Shown: positions 43,905 through 53,894, counted from the first letter of the stretch. The stretch: 64,000 bases of DNA from Bacillota bacterium (GCA_021850485.1 JAJZLY010000001.1:1-64000), one strand, 5' to 3'. The notes: generated by a model from the sequence alone, not told the origin. Numbers and translations: made by a program.

Positions 43905-46562
43905 CTAGGGGATGTGCACCAAGACGAAATAGCCGCGGCCCAGCTCTCGAAAGCTGGCAGCTTCGCCGCCCAGGTAGGCGCGCAGCGCGTGAAAGTCTTC
44001 GGGGGTTAATAACGCCCAGCCGCCCGGGTGCTGGCTGATGGCAGAGCGCCAAGCGGTCAGAGGGAAACTGCCGTGGTCTTGATTGGCGTATGGATTGCCG
44101 AGCGTGACCACGCGCTCACCTTCAACCTGAAGAATCAGCGGCAGGTAGCGGCCGAAGGGCACTTCCGAATCGACCAGCACCGGCGGGCCGCCGGCTAGCG
44201 GGTCCACTTGGTGCACCGCCGCCGCCACCTGAATCCACTGAGCGTTGGTGTTAAAGCTCAAGCCTTGAGCCTGGTAGTAGGCGGACAGTGCTGGGATCGG
44301 CAGCAGCACGATGAGCAGGGCTAAGGTGGGCCCCAGCCAGCCGATCGCAAGCGGCTGGCTGCGCCGGGCGTCCAGCCGCCGACGCAGGGCGTTCCACAGT
44401 CGAGCCGCCGCCACGGCGATGGCCAGATAGGCGAACGGGAGCAAGGGCGCGATGTAGCGGACGTCAGATGGAAAGTAAAAGCTGTGGCCGACCACCGCAT
44501 CGGCGAGCAGGGGCACGGTGAGCAGTGCGGCCAGCAGCACCTCTCGCTCACGGACCAAGATCACCAGCCCGATCACCAGCAACCCGCCCATCAGCCAGAA
44601 CATTGGTGGCGGCACGGTGTGCAGGTAGCCGTAGCCGAGCATGGGCTGGCTGGCCAGTGAGCGGACCAGTTCCTGGGCCACATCGGTCAGCCGGCGCAGG
44701 TAGCTGGCGATGGTGAGATGACTGGAGAGGGCATAGGTATTGTGGATTGCCACCCAGCGCAAAGACGCCAGCGGGTAGCGGATGTTGAAGGCGATCATGT
44801 TCCAATAGCCGATCAAGAAGGCGAAAAATCCACCGTACAGCCAGGGGTCCTTCAGGCGGCGGCGCCCGCCTAAGAGGGCGATGGCGATCAGTGGCGCAGG
44901 CAGCAGCGCCACCACGGTTCCGTGGGTTTGCAGGGCCAGCCCCCAGACTAGACCTGCGGCGACGTACCACCAACGGCCGCGGTGCAACGCCAGCATCAAC
45001 AGGTAGGCGGCCAAGGTGACGAAAAACGGATCTGTGGTATTGGACCAGGCCATGTGCGTGGTCAGGATATCGGCCGCCGACGTTGCCAGCAGGGCGGCTG
45101 CGAACAGTCCGATCCAGCGGCCAAAGAGCATGCGGCCGATCAGGAACGTAAGGTACACGGTCACCACGCTGAGCAGCATCACGAACAGGCGAGGCAGGTC
45201 GAGGCTCGGCCCGAAGATATGGAACAGCCCGGCCAATAGGTAGTTGTAGAGAGCGCCGATGTCGTGCGCTGTATCGGTCAGCGGCAGCACCTGCCCCCGG
45301 TAGATGCGGTAGGCCAAGAAGATCTCGCCCCACTCGTCGCCGATGCGCGGGATCAGCCAGAGATTCCACAGCCGGAGTGGAACGTCGGCCAGGGCGAGCA
45401 AGATGGCCAAAAAGCCGGCCGTATCGCGGACTCCGGTCCGCAGTGAGACCAACTCCAGCATCGTGCGCGGTGCATGGATCAGCGGTCGCACGGTGGATCC
45501 CGGCTGCGGCTCCCAGGTGATCGGCACCTGGGCGACCTGCATACCGTGGCGTTCGGCTTTGATCAAGAACTCGACGTCAAACGAGAAACCATCTACCGCT
45601 GCCTGGGCCAGCAGCAAGGGAGCCTGGTCCCGCCACATGGCTTTGAAGCCGCACTGCGGATCCGGGTATCCGGGAAGAAGCAAATTGGCCACCATCCGCC
45701 GGTAGAAGTGGCTCATCAGCCGACGCATGGCCGACGCACCCTCTTGGCCTGCATCGGGGTCCGGCCTGACGCCGATGGCCAGGTGAGCACCCTGCTCCAG
45801 GGCTTGGGTCAAAAGCGTCCATTGAGTGATGTCGACCGAGTGGTCGGCGTCGGTATAGAGAATGACGTCAGAGCGGGCGGCGCCAATGCCGACCCGCACC
45901 GCCCGTCCTTTGCCGTAGTTGTGCCGCAGCGAGATCAGGCGCAACTGCGGCCAGTTCTCGGCGGCCTGGCGCACGATGGTGGCGGTGTGGTCGGTGGAGC
46001 CGTCGTCGACAATGATCAGTTCATACGGAATCGGAAGCTGAGGGAGAACCTTGGCCAGGATGTCCAGCGTCCGGGGCAGCCGATGCTGCTCGTTGAAGGC
46101 GGGGATGACCACGGCCAATGACTGCATGGTGCGTGCCGCAGCCGGAAGCGGCTTGGGTTCACGGTAGACGAAGAAGCGATAACCCAAAAAGTTGATCGTG
46201 CCGGAGAGGACCACGGCGGAGGCCTTGGCGAGGTTCAAGTCGAGCAAGGTGGGGTTGGCGATCAGGTGGGCGACGAAGAGCACCACCACCGTGTTCAAGA
46301 CCAGTGAGGCGCCGGTGATCACCGCGAAGCGGGAGAAGGCGCGGGGTCGGGCGTGTACGCCGAAGGTGAAGCGTCCGTTCGCCCAGTAGCTGAAGATCAT
46401 GGCGACCGCGACCGAAAAGATGTTGACCACGGCCAGCAAAAGGCCTGAGCGGGCGCCCAGCAACACGCTGAGCAGATCGAACAGCCCGAAGTCGATCAGC
46501 GTGTTGGCCGCGCCAACCAGGACAAAACGGGTGATCTGGGCGGTTAAGGATCTAGTCGGCAA
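43905..46562 (-). CDS. Triple fusion: GtrA-like membrane domain, GT2 polyprenyl-phosphate glycosyltransferase, GT39-like integral membrane glycosyltransferase
   Basis: 885 aa in one frame. Residues 1-135 are a GtrA-like four-helix domain (RFVLVGAANTLIDFGLFDLL), thought to flip polyprenyl-phosphate sugars. Residues 147-375 are a DPM1-type GT2 enzyme (VVIPAFNEQHRLP, VDDGST 185-190, DAD 238-240). From about 378 to the end is a PMT/ArnT-like multi-pass protein, with the acidic first loop GDEWGEIFLAYRIYRGQ. The three usually separate steps (make, flip, transfer the sugar) are thus joined. TTG 46562 has GAGGTGA 9 bp upstream. Acceptor unknown: protein, lipid or wall polymer. Confidence 0.85.
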   Translation of the reverse strand: MPTRSLTAQITRFVLVGAANTLIDFGLFDLLSVLLGARSGLLLAVVNIFSVAVAMIFSYWANGRFTFGVHARPRAFSRFAVITGASLVLNTVVVLFVAHLIANPTLLDLNLAKASAVVLSGTINFLGYRFFVYREPKPLPAAARTMQSLAVVIPAFNEQHRLPRTLDILAKVLPQLPIPYELIIVDDGSTDHTATIVRQAAENWPQLRLISLRHNYGKGRAVRVGIGAARSDVILYTDADHSVDITQWTLLTQALEQGAHLAIGVRPDPDAGQEGASAMRRLMSHFYRRMVANLLLPGYPDPQCGFKAMWRDQAPLLLAQAAVDGFSFDVEFLIKAERHGMQVAQVPITWEPQPGSTVRPLIHAPRTMLELVSLRTGVRDTAGFLAILLALADVPLRLWNLWLIPRIGDEWGEIFLAYRIYRGQVLPLTDTAHDIGALYNYLLAGLFHIFGPSLDLPRLFVMLLSVVTVYLTFLIGRMLFGRWIGLFAAALLATSAADILTTHMAWSNTTDPFFVTLAAYLLMLALHRGRWWYVAAGLVWGLALQTHGTVVALLPAPLIAIALLGGRRRLKDPWLYGGFFAFLIGYWNMIAFNIRYPLASLRWVAIHNTYALSSHLTIASYLRRLTDVAQELVRSLASQPMLGYGYLHTVPPPMFWLMGGLLVIGLVILVREREVLLAALLTVPLLADAVVGHSFYFPSDVRYIAPLLPFAYLAIAVAAARLWNALRRRLDARRSQPLAIGWLGPTLALLIVLLPIPALSAYYQAQGLSFNTNAQWIQVAAAVHQVDPLAGGPPVLVDSEVPFGRYLPLILQVEGERVVTLGNPYANQDHGSFPLTAWRSAISQHPGGWALLTPEDFHALRAYLGGEAASFRELGRGYFVLVHIP

Positions 46563-46946
46563 AGAGAACGCTCACCTCGCCCGTGGTCTTCCCAGTCCTG
46601 CCAAAAACCTGCGACCCACCCGATCGCTGGACACGAGGCCCGTCGCCTGCCCTTCGCATGCTATCACGAGCCGTCCGATCAGGGATCCCCTAGAATTGAG
46701 ATCGCCCAGCTGCAAGGTCGGCTGCTACAAGGCTCCAGGCGGCGCTCAGGGACAGGTCAAATCAGGGCTGCCGGGTAAAACACCCGCCGCCGCTGACCCC
46801 CTTCCGCAGCTGACCCGCAGATCGGACGGCATGCCTAACATCAATGGCGAGCATGCCGTTGGTCGGACATGCAAACCAAGCTGGGACGGTATAATGGCAT
46901 CCAGGAGAGGAGCCCGAGTCAGCGCCTACCAGGAGGTTAGACTGCC
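46563..46946. other. Spacer with aconitase promoter
   Basis: About 380 bp between divergent genes. Besides the TATAAT at 46890 and ribosome-site-like AGGAGAGGAG (46902) and CAGGAGG (46930), I see no gene. The long leader may carry post-transcriptional control of aconitase, but no specific structure is recognised. Confidence 0.5.
46890..46895 (+). promoter_or_regulatory. -10 element of the aconitase promoter
   Basis: Exact TATAAT. A -35 box is poor (GGACAT or CGGACA around 46865). The transcript would have about 45 bp of leader before the ATG. Confidence 0.6.
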
Positions 46947-49259
46947 ATGCAGATCGAGAGTTCACCCGCCTGGGTGAAAGGGATCTATGACACCATGAGC
47001 GACCGCCTACCGCTCATCCGCCGCCGTCTAGGCCGGCCACTGTCGCTCAGTGAAAAAATCCTGCTCACCCACCTGGACAATCCACAGGGTCAGCAGTTGG
47101 ACCCGGGGCACAGCTACTTGGCGCTGCGCCCAGACCGGGTGGCGATGCAAGATGCCACCGCCCAGATGGCGCTATTGCAATTTGCACACGCCAATCGCAC
47201 CGAAGTGGCTGTCCCGTCCACGGTTCACTGCGACCACCTGATCACAGCCCGCACCGGCGCCGATGCGGATATGAAACAGGCAGTTACGGCCAACCAGGAG
47301 GTTTATCAATTCTTGATGTCTGCCTGCCAGAGATACGGCATCGGGTTCTGGCAGCCGGGCTCCGGCATCATCCATCAGGTGGTCTTTGAGCAGTACGCCT
47401 TCCCTGGCGGCCTGATGATCGGCACCGACTCGCATACGCCGAACGCTGGCGGGCTCGGCATGATGGCGGTAGGAGTCGGCGGTGCCGATGCGGTGGATGT
47501 GATGGCCGGTTTCCCCTGGGAAGTACTCTATCCGCAGCGGGTGGCCGTCTATTTGGATGGCGCCATGAGCGGCTGGACAGCGGCCAAGGACATCATCCTG
47601 GCCGTGCTCGGCATCTTGAGCGTCAAGGGTGGAACCAACCGCATCATCGAGTACATCGGTCCCGGGGCGCGCACCATCAGCGCCACCGGTAAAGGAACAG
47701 TGACGAATATGGGGGCTGAGCTGGGAGCGACCACGTCGATCTTTCCCTGGGACCACCATGGAGACGCCTACCTGCGGGCCACAGACCGCAGCGCCTTGGC
47801 CGATCTGGCGGCTGAGGCAGGGGGGCTTTTGGTTCCGGATCCTGAGGTGGAAGCGGATCCGGAGCGGTACTACGATCAGGTGGTACGGATCGACCTTAGC
47901 ACTTTGGAGCCGCACGTGACCGGGCCGCACAGTCCGGACCTTGCCCGCACCGTCAGTGAGCTACAGGCGGCGGTCAAGGCCGAGCACTATCCGGAGCGCC
48001 TGTCGGCCGCATTGATCGGGTCTTGCACCAACTCGTCGTACGAAGACCTAACCCGCGCCGCCGACATCGCAAGGCAGGCGGCAGCCATGGGGCTGAAGGT
48101 AGCCGTACCGTTCATGGTCACGCCGGGCTCGGAGCAGATCCGGCTGACGGCAGAGCGAGATGGGCTACTCGAGGCCTTCCGCCAGATCGGCGCCACCGTG
48201 CTGGCGAACGCGTGCGGCCCCTGCATCGGGCAGTGGCAGCGGGACGAGATCGTCAATGTGGAAGGTTCGCAGCGTACGCAGCAGTTGGCGCCGAAGGAGA
48301 CGCCCAAGAATGCCATCATCAACTCTTATAACCGCAACTTCCCACGCCGAAACGATGGCAACCCGAACACCTTATCGTTCATCTCCAGCCCCGAGGTCAC
48401 CGTTGCCTACGGTCTGTTCGGCCGACTGGACGTCAATCCGCTGACCGATGCGCTGACCAGTCAGGATGGAAAGTCGCTGGTGTTGCAGGCCCCGAAGCCG
48501 GCTCCGGAGATCCCGACGGCCGGATTTGCCCGCAGCCAAGCTGGCTTCACTGCACCTCCTGCGGACCGTGGCCAGGTCTCTTTGGAGGTACGAGCCGGAT
48601 CGGACCGCCTACAGCTGTTGGATCGTTTTGCACCCTGGGACGGGCAAGATTTCATGGACCTGCCCGTCTTGCTGAAGGCCCAGGGCAAGTGCACCACCGA
48701 CCACATCTCGCCGGCTGGGCCTTGGCTGCGCTTTCGCGGCCATCTGGACCATATCAGTGACAACATGTTCATTGGCGCTCAAAACAGCTTCACGGGCCAA
48801 CCTGGCATCGGCATCGACCCCGAAACTGGCAAGCCGGCACCTTTGGCCGAGATCGCTCGTCGCCTGAAGGCGCAGGGCCTGCGCTGGGTGGCGGTCGCCG
48901 ATGAGAACTACGGCGAGGGGTCGAGTCGCGAGCATGCCGCCATGAGTCCCCGATTTTTGGGCGCTGCCGCAGTCATCTGTCGTAGCTTCGCCCGCATTCA
49001 CGAGTCCAATCTCAAGAAGCAGGGCGTGTTGGCACTGACCTTCGCCGACCCCGCTACCTACGATCGGATCCGCCTGGGGGACCGACTCGATCTGGTCGGC
49101 CTGCAGCACCTGCAGCCGGGCCAGCCGGTTCAGCTGGTGATTCACCATCAAGATGGCACTTCGGAATCGGCTGCCTTGCGCCACACCTTGAGCCAGGAGC
49201 AAATCGAATGGTTTCGTGCCGGATCGGCCCTGAACGTGATCGCAGACCTACCGGCCTGA
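46947..49259 (+). CDS. Aconitate hydratase, mitochondrial-type
   Basis: Citrate to isocitrate in the TCA cycle, with a 4Fe-4S cluster. 770 aa, closer to mitochondrial aconitase than to the roughly 900-aa AcnA. Cluster cysteines lie in GSCTNSSYEDL and ANACGPCIGQW. Substrate residues are in SRNFPRR-like NRNFPRRNDG, TDSHTPNAGGLGM, KCTTDHISPAGPW and ENYGEGSSREHAA. ATG 46947 follows CAGGAGG. Strong promoter upstream; a methyltransferase follows 33 bp later. Confidence 0.95.
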   Translation: MQIESSPAWVKGIYDTMSDRLPLIRRRLGRPLSLSEKILLTHLDNPQGQQLDPGHSYLALRPDRVAMQDATAQMALLQFAHANRTEVAVPSTVHCDHLITARTGADADMKQAVTANQEVYQFLMSACQRYGIGFWQPGSGIIHQVVFEQYAFPGGLMIGTDSHTPNAGGLGMMAVGVGGADAVDVMAGFPWEVLYPQRVAVYLDGAMSGWTAAKDIILAVLGILSVKGGTNRIIEYIGPGARTISATGKGTVTNMGAELGATTSIFPWDHHGDAYLRATDRSALADLAAEAGGLLVPDPEVEADPERYYDQVVRIDLSTLEPHVTGPHSPDLARTVSELQAAVKAEHYPERLSAALIGSCTNSSYEDLTRAADIARQAAAMGLKVAVPFMVTPGSEQIRLTAERDGLLEAFRQIGATVLANACGPCIGQWQRDEIVNVEGSQRTQQLAPKETPKNAIINSYNRNFPRRNDGNPNTLSFISSPEVTVAYGLFGRLDVNPLTDALTSQDGKSLVLQAPKPAPEIPTAGFARSQAGFTAPPADRGQVSLEVRAGSDRLQLLDRFAPWDGQDFMDLPVLLKAQGKCTTDHISPAGPWLRFRGHLDHISDNMFIGAQNSFTGQPGIGIDPETGKPAPLAEIARRLKAQGLRWVAVADENYGEGSSREHAAMSPRFLGAAAVICRSFARIHESNLKKQGVLALTFADPATYDRIRLGDRLDLVGLQHLQPGQPVQLVIHHQDGTSESAALRHTLSQEQIEWFRAGSALNVIADLPA

Positions 49260-49292
49260 AGTGGCTGCCGGCAGCAGCAGAGGAGGCCAGTC

Positions 49293-50048
49293 ATGACGGA
49301 CGACCCCCGCGCCTTCTTCTCCAAGCACGCCAAGGATTACGACCAAAGCACCTCGCATGCGAGTGGGCCGGATCTGGCCATGCTGACCGCACTCGTCGAA
49401 CCGAATTCCCAAGACCGATTGCTGGACGTGGCGGCCGGTACCGGCCACACCGCACTGCACCTCCGGCCGCATGTGGCGGCAGCCACGCTGGTCGATCTCA
49501 CGCCAGAGATGTTGGCCCAAGCACGCCGGGCGGCGATTGAGAAGGGGCTCTCGGTCGAAACGGTTCTGGCGGACGCCACGGCCATCCCGCTGCCAGACGG
49601 AGCCTTCAGTGTGATCACCTGCCGCAGAGCCGCTCATCACTTTCCCGACGTGCCTGCCTTCTTGCGAGAGGCGTACCGGCTGCTGAGCCCAGGTGGGCGC
49701 CTGGCGATTGCCGATATGACCGCAGACGATTATGCCATCTCACTGCTCAACCAGATGGAGCGATTGCGCGACAGCTCTCACGTGGCTGCTCTGGCACCAG
49801 GAGCGTGGCGTCAGGAACTGGTACAGGCCGGATTCGACGTACAGGCTGTCCAGCTGCAAGAAGAGCCGTACACACTCACTCGCTGGTTACAGCCGGTGAA
49901 AGCCGAAGACGTCGATATGGCGGCGCTGCATGCGCTTTTGGAAGGGGCCACCACAGCCCAGCGCTTGGCACTCGGCATCCGCCAAGATGGTGGTGGCTGG
50001 CACCTGACCAAACGCCGGGTGGTGGTGTTGGCTCGGCGCCCAGAGTGA
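49293..50048 (+). CDS. Class I SAM-dependent methyltransferase (UbiE-like)
   Basis: 251 aa. SAM motif I is LLDVAAGTGHTALHL, with Asp at TLVDLTPEMLAQAR, ADATAIPLPDGAFS and LREAYRLLSPGGRLAIADM. The group includes MenG/UbiE but the quinone-specific signatures are incomplete, so substrate is open. The ATG is preceded by GGAGG. Downstream of aconitase, probably on its transcript. Confidence 0.87.
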   Translation: MTDDPRAFFSKHAKDYDQSTSHASGPDLAMLTALVEPNSQDRLLDVAAGTGHTALHLRPHVAAATLVDLTPEMLAQARRAAIEKGLSVETVLADATAIPLPDGAFSVITCRRAAHHFPDVPAFLREAYRLLSPGGRLAIADMTADDYAISLLNQMERLRDSSHVAALAPGAWRQELVQAGFDVQAVQLQEEPYTLTRWLQPVKAEDVDMAALHALLEGATTAQRLALGIRQDGGGWHLTKRRVVVLARRPE

Positions 50049-50079
50049 CCCACTTCCGAGCCTCCCAGTCGCCGTGCAG

Positions 50080-50108
50080 TTGGAGATCAGGCACCTATCG
50101 GCTAAACT
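50080..50108 (+). promoter_or_regulatory. Promoter of sodA
   Basis: TTGGAG (50080-50085), 17 bp, TAAACT (50103-50108). It ends 46 bp before the TTG start. Confidence 0.45.
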
Positions 50109-50154
50109 AATTGGGTAGGACTTGGCCCCATCGAGCAGAGGGAGGCGTGTTAGA

Positions 50155-50769
50155 TTGGCCTTTGAGTTGCCGCAGTTGCCATACGCGTATGATGCCTTGG
50201 AACCGCACATCGACAAGGAAACCATGCAGATCCACCACCAGAAGCACCATGGAGCCTACGTGAACAACCTGAACGCGGCCTTGGCTGACCACCCGAATTG
50301 GCAGGGCAAGCCGCTGGCAGAGATCCTGACCGGCATCAACCAGGTTCCAGATGCGGTCCGCACCGCCGTGCGCAACAACGCCGGAGGACACGCCAATCAC
50401 AGCCTGTTTTGGACGACCATGACCCCAGGCGGGGCCAAGGCTCCCGTTGGCCACCTGAAGGCGGCGATCGAGGCCACCTTCCAGAGTGTGGATGCCTTTA
50501 AAGAGGCGATGACCAAGGCGGCCATGGGTCGTTTCGGCAGCGGCTGGGCCTGGCTGGTGAAGACACCAGCAGGCAAGCTCGAGATCATCTCTACCGCCAA
50601 CCAGGACAACCCGCAGATGGACGGCAACCAGCCGGTGCTTGGTGTTGACGTCTGGGAGCACGCCTATTACCTGCGCTACCAGAATCGGCGGGCTGACTAC
50701 CTGGCGGCCTGGTGGAACCTGGTGAACTGGGATGCGGTGGAGGCACACTACCAGAGCATCGGCGGCTAG
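50155..50769 (+). CDS. sodA: Superoxide dismutase, Mn/Fe type
   Basis: 204 aa. The metal ligands are His in [13 protein letters not shown], His in [11 protein letters not shown], and Asp/His in [18 protein letters not shown] 50155 gives the canonical [16 protein letters not shown]-terminus after a GGGAGG site; the frame extends upstream without support. No signal peptide, so cytosolic. Metal choice (Mn or Fe) cannot be decided. A hairpin follows 18 bp after the stop. Confidence 0.95.
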   Translation: MAFELPQLPYAYDALEPHIDKETMQIHHQKHHGAYVNNLNAALADHPNWQGKPLAEILTGINQVPDAVRTAVRNNAGGHANHSLFWTTMTPGGAKAPVGHLKAAIEATFQSVDAFKEAMTKAAMGRFGSGWAWLVKTPAGKLEIISTANQDNPQMDGNQPVLGVDVWEHAYYLRYQNRRADYLAAWWNLVNWDAVEAHYQSIGG

Positions 50770-50787
50770 CCGGCCAGCAACATCGCA

Positions 50788-50815
50788 CAGGCAGGGGGCG
50801 TTAGCTCCCTGCCTG
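50788..50815 (+). terminator. Hairpin after sodA
   Basis: 9-bp arms CAGGCAGGG/CCCTGCCTG (50788-50796, 50807-50815) with a 10-base loop, in the gap before the carboxypeptidase. No T-tract. Confidence 0.55.
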
Positions 50816-50857
50816 GTCTCTAGATGAGTGCGCACAGCGGGAAGCGGAGGGAGCCAG

Positions 50858-52363
50858 ATGGATTCGGATTACCAGCCGCTGTTGGATGTGCTGGCCGAGG
50901 TTTCGGACCTCAATGCCGCGTCGGCAGTGTTGAATTGGGACGAGTTGACGTACATGCCAAAAGGGGGAGCGCGAGCCCGTGGCGAGCAGGAGGCAACGCT
51001 CAGCCGGCTCGCTCATCAGGCCTTCACCTCGGATCAGGTGGGAGAGCTGCTCGCCAATTTGGAGGCCAAGGGTGTAGGCAGCGGCAGCGAGCCGGCTGAT
51101 TTGGTTGTGCACGAGACCCGGATTCAGTACGACCGGATGCGCCTGGTGCCCAGTGAGTGGGTTGGCCGGCACTCCGCGGCCGCCTCCCGGGCGTATCAGA
51201 GTTGGGCCAAGGCGCGAGAGGCCAAGGACTTTTCACTGTTCGCACCCGACCTCGAGATTCAGTTGGCGTTGGCCAAAGAGCGCGGCAGTTACGTGCCGTC
51301 CGCTGCTGACCCATACCAAGGCTTGCTGTATTTTCACGAGCCGGACTTCAGTGTGGACGAACTGGATCGGCTGTTCTCTGACCTAGCAGCTTTCTTGAGT
51401 CCACTGCTGGCAGAGATCTCCAGTCATGCCGATCGCGTCGACCGCAGCTGGATCAACGTCGAGTGGCCTGAAGCCGAGCAGTGGAAAGCGTTTCGAGCGG
51501 CCACCGAGGCGATCGGCTTCGACTACCACCATGGCCGACTGGACCCGACGATCCATCCCTTTGAGACGTCTTTCGATCGCGACGATGTGCGGATCACCAC
51601 CCGGATCATTCCCCGAGATCTGTTCAGCGGATTTTTTGGCTCCTTGCATGAAGCCGGCCACGGTCTGTACGAACGGGGGCTGCCGGAAGCCTTTCGGCGG
51701 ACGCCGATGGCCGAGGCGTCGTCGTCTGGTATGCACGAGTCGCAGTCGAGACTATGGGAGAACTTGGTCGGGCGCAGCATGCCGTTTTGGCAGTTTTTCT
51801 TCCCCCGCCTGCAGGCATTGTTTCCGTCGCAGCTGCAAGGCCGGTCCGCCACAGACGTCTACCGGGCAGTCAACTGGAGCGGCCCATCGTTCAACCGGAC
51901 GGAGGCTGATGAAGTCTCCTACAACCTCCATGTGATCTTGCGCTTCCGCCTGGAACGGCGGCTGTTTGCCGGCGAATTGGCGGTGAAAGACCTGCCGCAG
52001 GCATGGCGCCAGGAGATGAAGACCCTGTTCGGGATCGTGCCTGAAGATGACCTGGCGGGTGTGCTGCAAGACGTGCACTGGTCGTTTGGCGGCTTTGCTG
52101 CCTTTCCCTCGTACACCCTCGGCAACGTGATTGCAGCCCAGTTGATGGCCGCGGCCCGCGACGATCTCCCGGAACTTGACCGTAGCTTTGCGACAGGCGA
52201 CTTCTCTCCGCTGCTTAAGTGGCTAGGCACCCATGTGCACCAGCACGGGGCACGGTACACCACCAAACAACTGGTTGAGGTGGCAACGGGACAACCCCTG
52301 GTGATCGGGGCGTATCGCGCCTACATCGAGGGCAAGTATCGAAGCCTGTACGACCTAGACTAG
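50858..52363 (+). CDS. M32-family carboxypeptidase (thermostable carboxypeptidase 1 type)
   Basis: 501-aa zinc carboxypeptidase. The active site is SLHEAGHGLYERG (HExxH), with the third ligand in MHESQSRLWEN and the family segments DDVRITTR and YNLHVILRFRLER. ATG 50858 follows GCGGAGGG by 6 bp; an in-frame GTG/ATG region upstream is less likely. Cytosolic peptide turnover. Its 3' end overlaps the convergent hemerythrin-like gene by 4 bp. Confidence 0.94.
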   Translation: MDSDYQPLLDVLAEVSDLNAASAVLNWDELTYMPKGGARARGEQEATLSRLAHQAFTSDQVGELLANLEAKGVGSGSEPADLVVHETRIQYDRMRLVPSEWVGRHSAAASRAYQSWAKAREAKDFSLFAPDLEIQLALAKERGSYVPSAADPYQGLLYFHEPDFSVDELDRLFSDLAAFLSPLLAEISSHADRVDRSWINVEWPEAEQWKAFRAATEAIGFDYHHGRLDPTIHPFETSFDRDDVRITTRIIPRDLFSGFFGSLHEAGHGLYERGLPEAFRRTPMAEASSSGMHESQSRLWENLVGRSMPFWQFFFPRLQALFPSQLQGRSATDVYRAVNWSGPSFNRTEADEVSYNLHVILRFRLERRLFAGELAVKDLPQAWRQEMKTLFGIVPEDDLAGVLQDVHWSFGGFAAFPSYTLGNVIAAQLMAAARDDLPELDRSFATGDFSPLLKWLGTHVHQHGARYTTKQLVEVATGQPLVIGAYRAYIEGKYRSLYDLD

Positions 52364-52782
52364 GAACCTGCCGGCAGACGTTCAGCGAGCGGGAAGAGGC
52401 TCGTCTCTTCGGCGCAAAGGTGTCGCTCCAACAGCCAGAGCAGCCGCGGCAGGTCGTGGCGCACGGTGCGGCTGGCGACCGGGTACTCGGGGTGGTCCAA
52501 TCGAACACCAATGGCCAGGCGCAGTCGGCCGCCAACCGCATCAAGTGCCGCATGCTCAGCCCGCGCCACGGCCAAGGGTCCGCGCCCGGTCGGCAGGATG
52601 GGCGAGAGAGCTCGAAACAGCGTCTCCTCTTCTCTCTGGGAGTGTTGATCAAGGAAGAGCAATAGCTCTAACAGGATTGCACCGGGTGGCTGATCGGTCT
52701 CCACCCTATGCGGTTGCAGACGGCTGGCAAGAGCGCGCAGTCTGGCATGGTCCATGGTCAACTCGTGCAGCCAAGGAGGCAT
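52360..52782 (-). CDS. Hemerythrin-like (HHE cation-binding) protein
   Basis: 140 aa, all-helical. The expected His/Glu pattern is present: TMDHARLR, LDQHSQREEETLF, RAEHAALDA and ERHLCAEETSLFPLAERL. Such proteins bind a di-iron site and sense or carry O2 or NO or act in oxidative stress. ATG 52782 has AGAGGTGG 7 bp upstream. Divergent from mtnA; convergent with the M32 gene. Confidence 0.85.
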   Translation of the reverse strand: MPPWLHELTMDHARLRALASRLQPHRVETDQPPGAILLELLLFLDQHSQREEETLFRALSPILPTGRGPLAVARAEHAALDAVGGRLRLAIGVRLDHPEYPVASRTVRHDLPRLLWLLERHLCAEETSLFPLAERLPAGS

Positions 52783-52838
52783 CGGCCAACCACCTCTGGA
52801 AGCTTGGGTTCGCTACGGGCACAGCGGGAGGAATCTGT

Positions 52839-53894
52839 GTGCTAAAAGTGATGGACTATGAGCCAACAGGACTTCGAATTTTGGATCAGACGCTCCTGCC
52901 TGGGCGGACGCAAACCGTCTTGCTCAGCAGCCCAGCCGACGTCGCCCGCGCCATCAGCCGCCTGGCCGTGCGCGGTGCACCAGCGATTGGCGTGGCAGCC
53001 GCCTACGGGCTGGCCCTGGCGGTGGATCCGCGCCATTCCCTGCGCGTTGCGCAGCGACGACTTCTAGCCGCAGCCCACCTGCTCAAGGCAGCCCGGCCGA
53101 CCGCCGTCAACTTGGCTTGGGCTGTGGATCGCCTGATGGCGGAGCCATCGGTGCAATCGGCGACCGATACGCTCGCTTTGCGCCGCGCCCTGGAGCGAGC
53201 GGCGGCGGCGATGGAGGCCGATGACCGACGGTTTGGCGAAGCTATGGCGGCACACGGTGCAGACCTGTTGACCGGAGTCCGCGGAATTCTCACCCACTGC
53301 AACACCGGGGCGCTCGCCACCACAGGGCCGGGGACCGCCTTGGCAGTGATCATGGAGTTGTGGCGCAGAGGCGAGCGGCCGGCCGTGTACGCTGACGAGA
53401 CCCGGCCACTCCTACAGGGTGCCCGCCTGACCTCTTTCGAGCTGACCGAGGCCGGTATCGCACATCAGGTACTGGTTGACGGTGCCGCCGCCTGGCTATT
53501 GGCGCAAGGGGCTGTCGACGCCGTGATCGTCGGCGCCGATCGCATCTGCAAGAACGGCGATGTGGCGAACAAGATCGGCACCTATGGGCTGGCACTGAGC
53601 GCGAGGGCGCACCACGTGCCCTTTTACGTCGCAGCGCCGTCGTCGACCTTCGATGCCAGCCTGGCCGACGGCAACCTGATCCCGATTGAGCAGCGCGATC
53701 AGAACGAGGTGCTGTCGTTTGCGGGGAGGCGAGTCGCCGCCAGCGGTGCGAGCGCTTGGAACCCGGCCTTTGATGTAACGCCGGGGGCCTTCGTGGCAGG
53801 CTACATCACGGAGGTTGGTGTGCTGCACGTCGAGAACGGCATGGTGCAATGGCCGCAGACTAGGACTGGACCAAGGGAGGCTACCCAGCCGTGA
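52839..53894 (+). CDS. mtnA: 5-methylthioribose-1-phosphate / 5-deoxyribose-1-phosphate isomerase MtnA
   Basis: 351 aa. Converts an aldose-1-phosphate to the ketose-1-phosphate. Catalytic Cys154 is in THCNTGALAT and Asp234 in VGADRICKNGDVANKIGTYGLAL; SRLAVRGAPAIGVAAAYG is the family start. This separates it from the eIF2B-like relatives. GTG 52839 follows GGGAGG by 7 bp. The stop overlaps a class II aldolase gene (GTGA), not a MtnB-MtnC-type gene, pointing to the DHAP shunt rather than the full methionine salvage cycle. Confidence 0.93.
   Translation: MLKVMDYEPTGLRILDQTLLPGRTQTVLLSSPADVARAISRLAVRGAPAIGVAAAYGLALAVDPRHSLRVAQRRLLAAAHLLKAARPTAVNLAWAVDRLMAEPSVQSATDTLALRRALERAAAAMEADDRRFGEAMAAHGADLLTGVRGILTHCNTGALATTGPGTALAVIMELWRRGERPAVYADETRPLLQGARLTSFELTEAGIAHQVLVDGAAAWLLAQGAVDAVIVGADRICKNGDVANKIGTYGLALSARAHHVPFYVAAPSSTFDASLADGNLIPIEQRDQNEVLSFAGRRVAASGASAWNPAFDVTPGAFVAGYITEVGVLHVENGMVQWPQTRTGPREATQP

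Noticed and set aside
44548-45369. Second minus-strand frame within the glycosyltransferase fusion
   Set aside because: Proline/arginine-rich shadow frame of the real gene.
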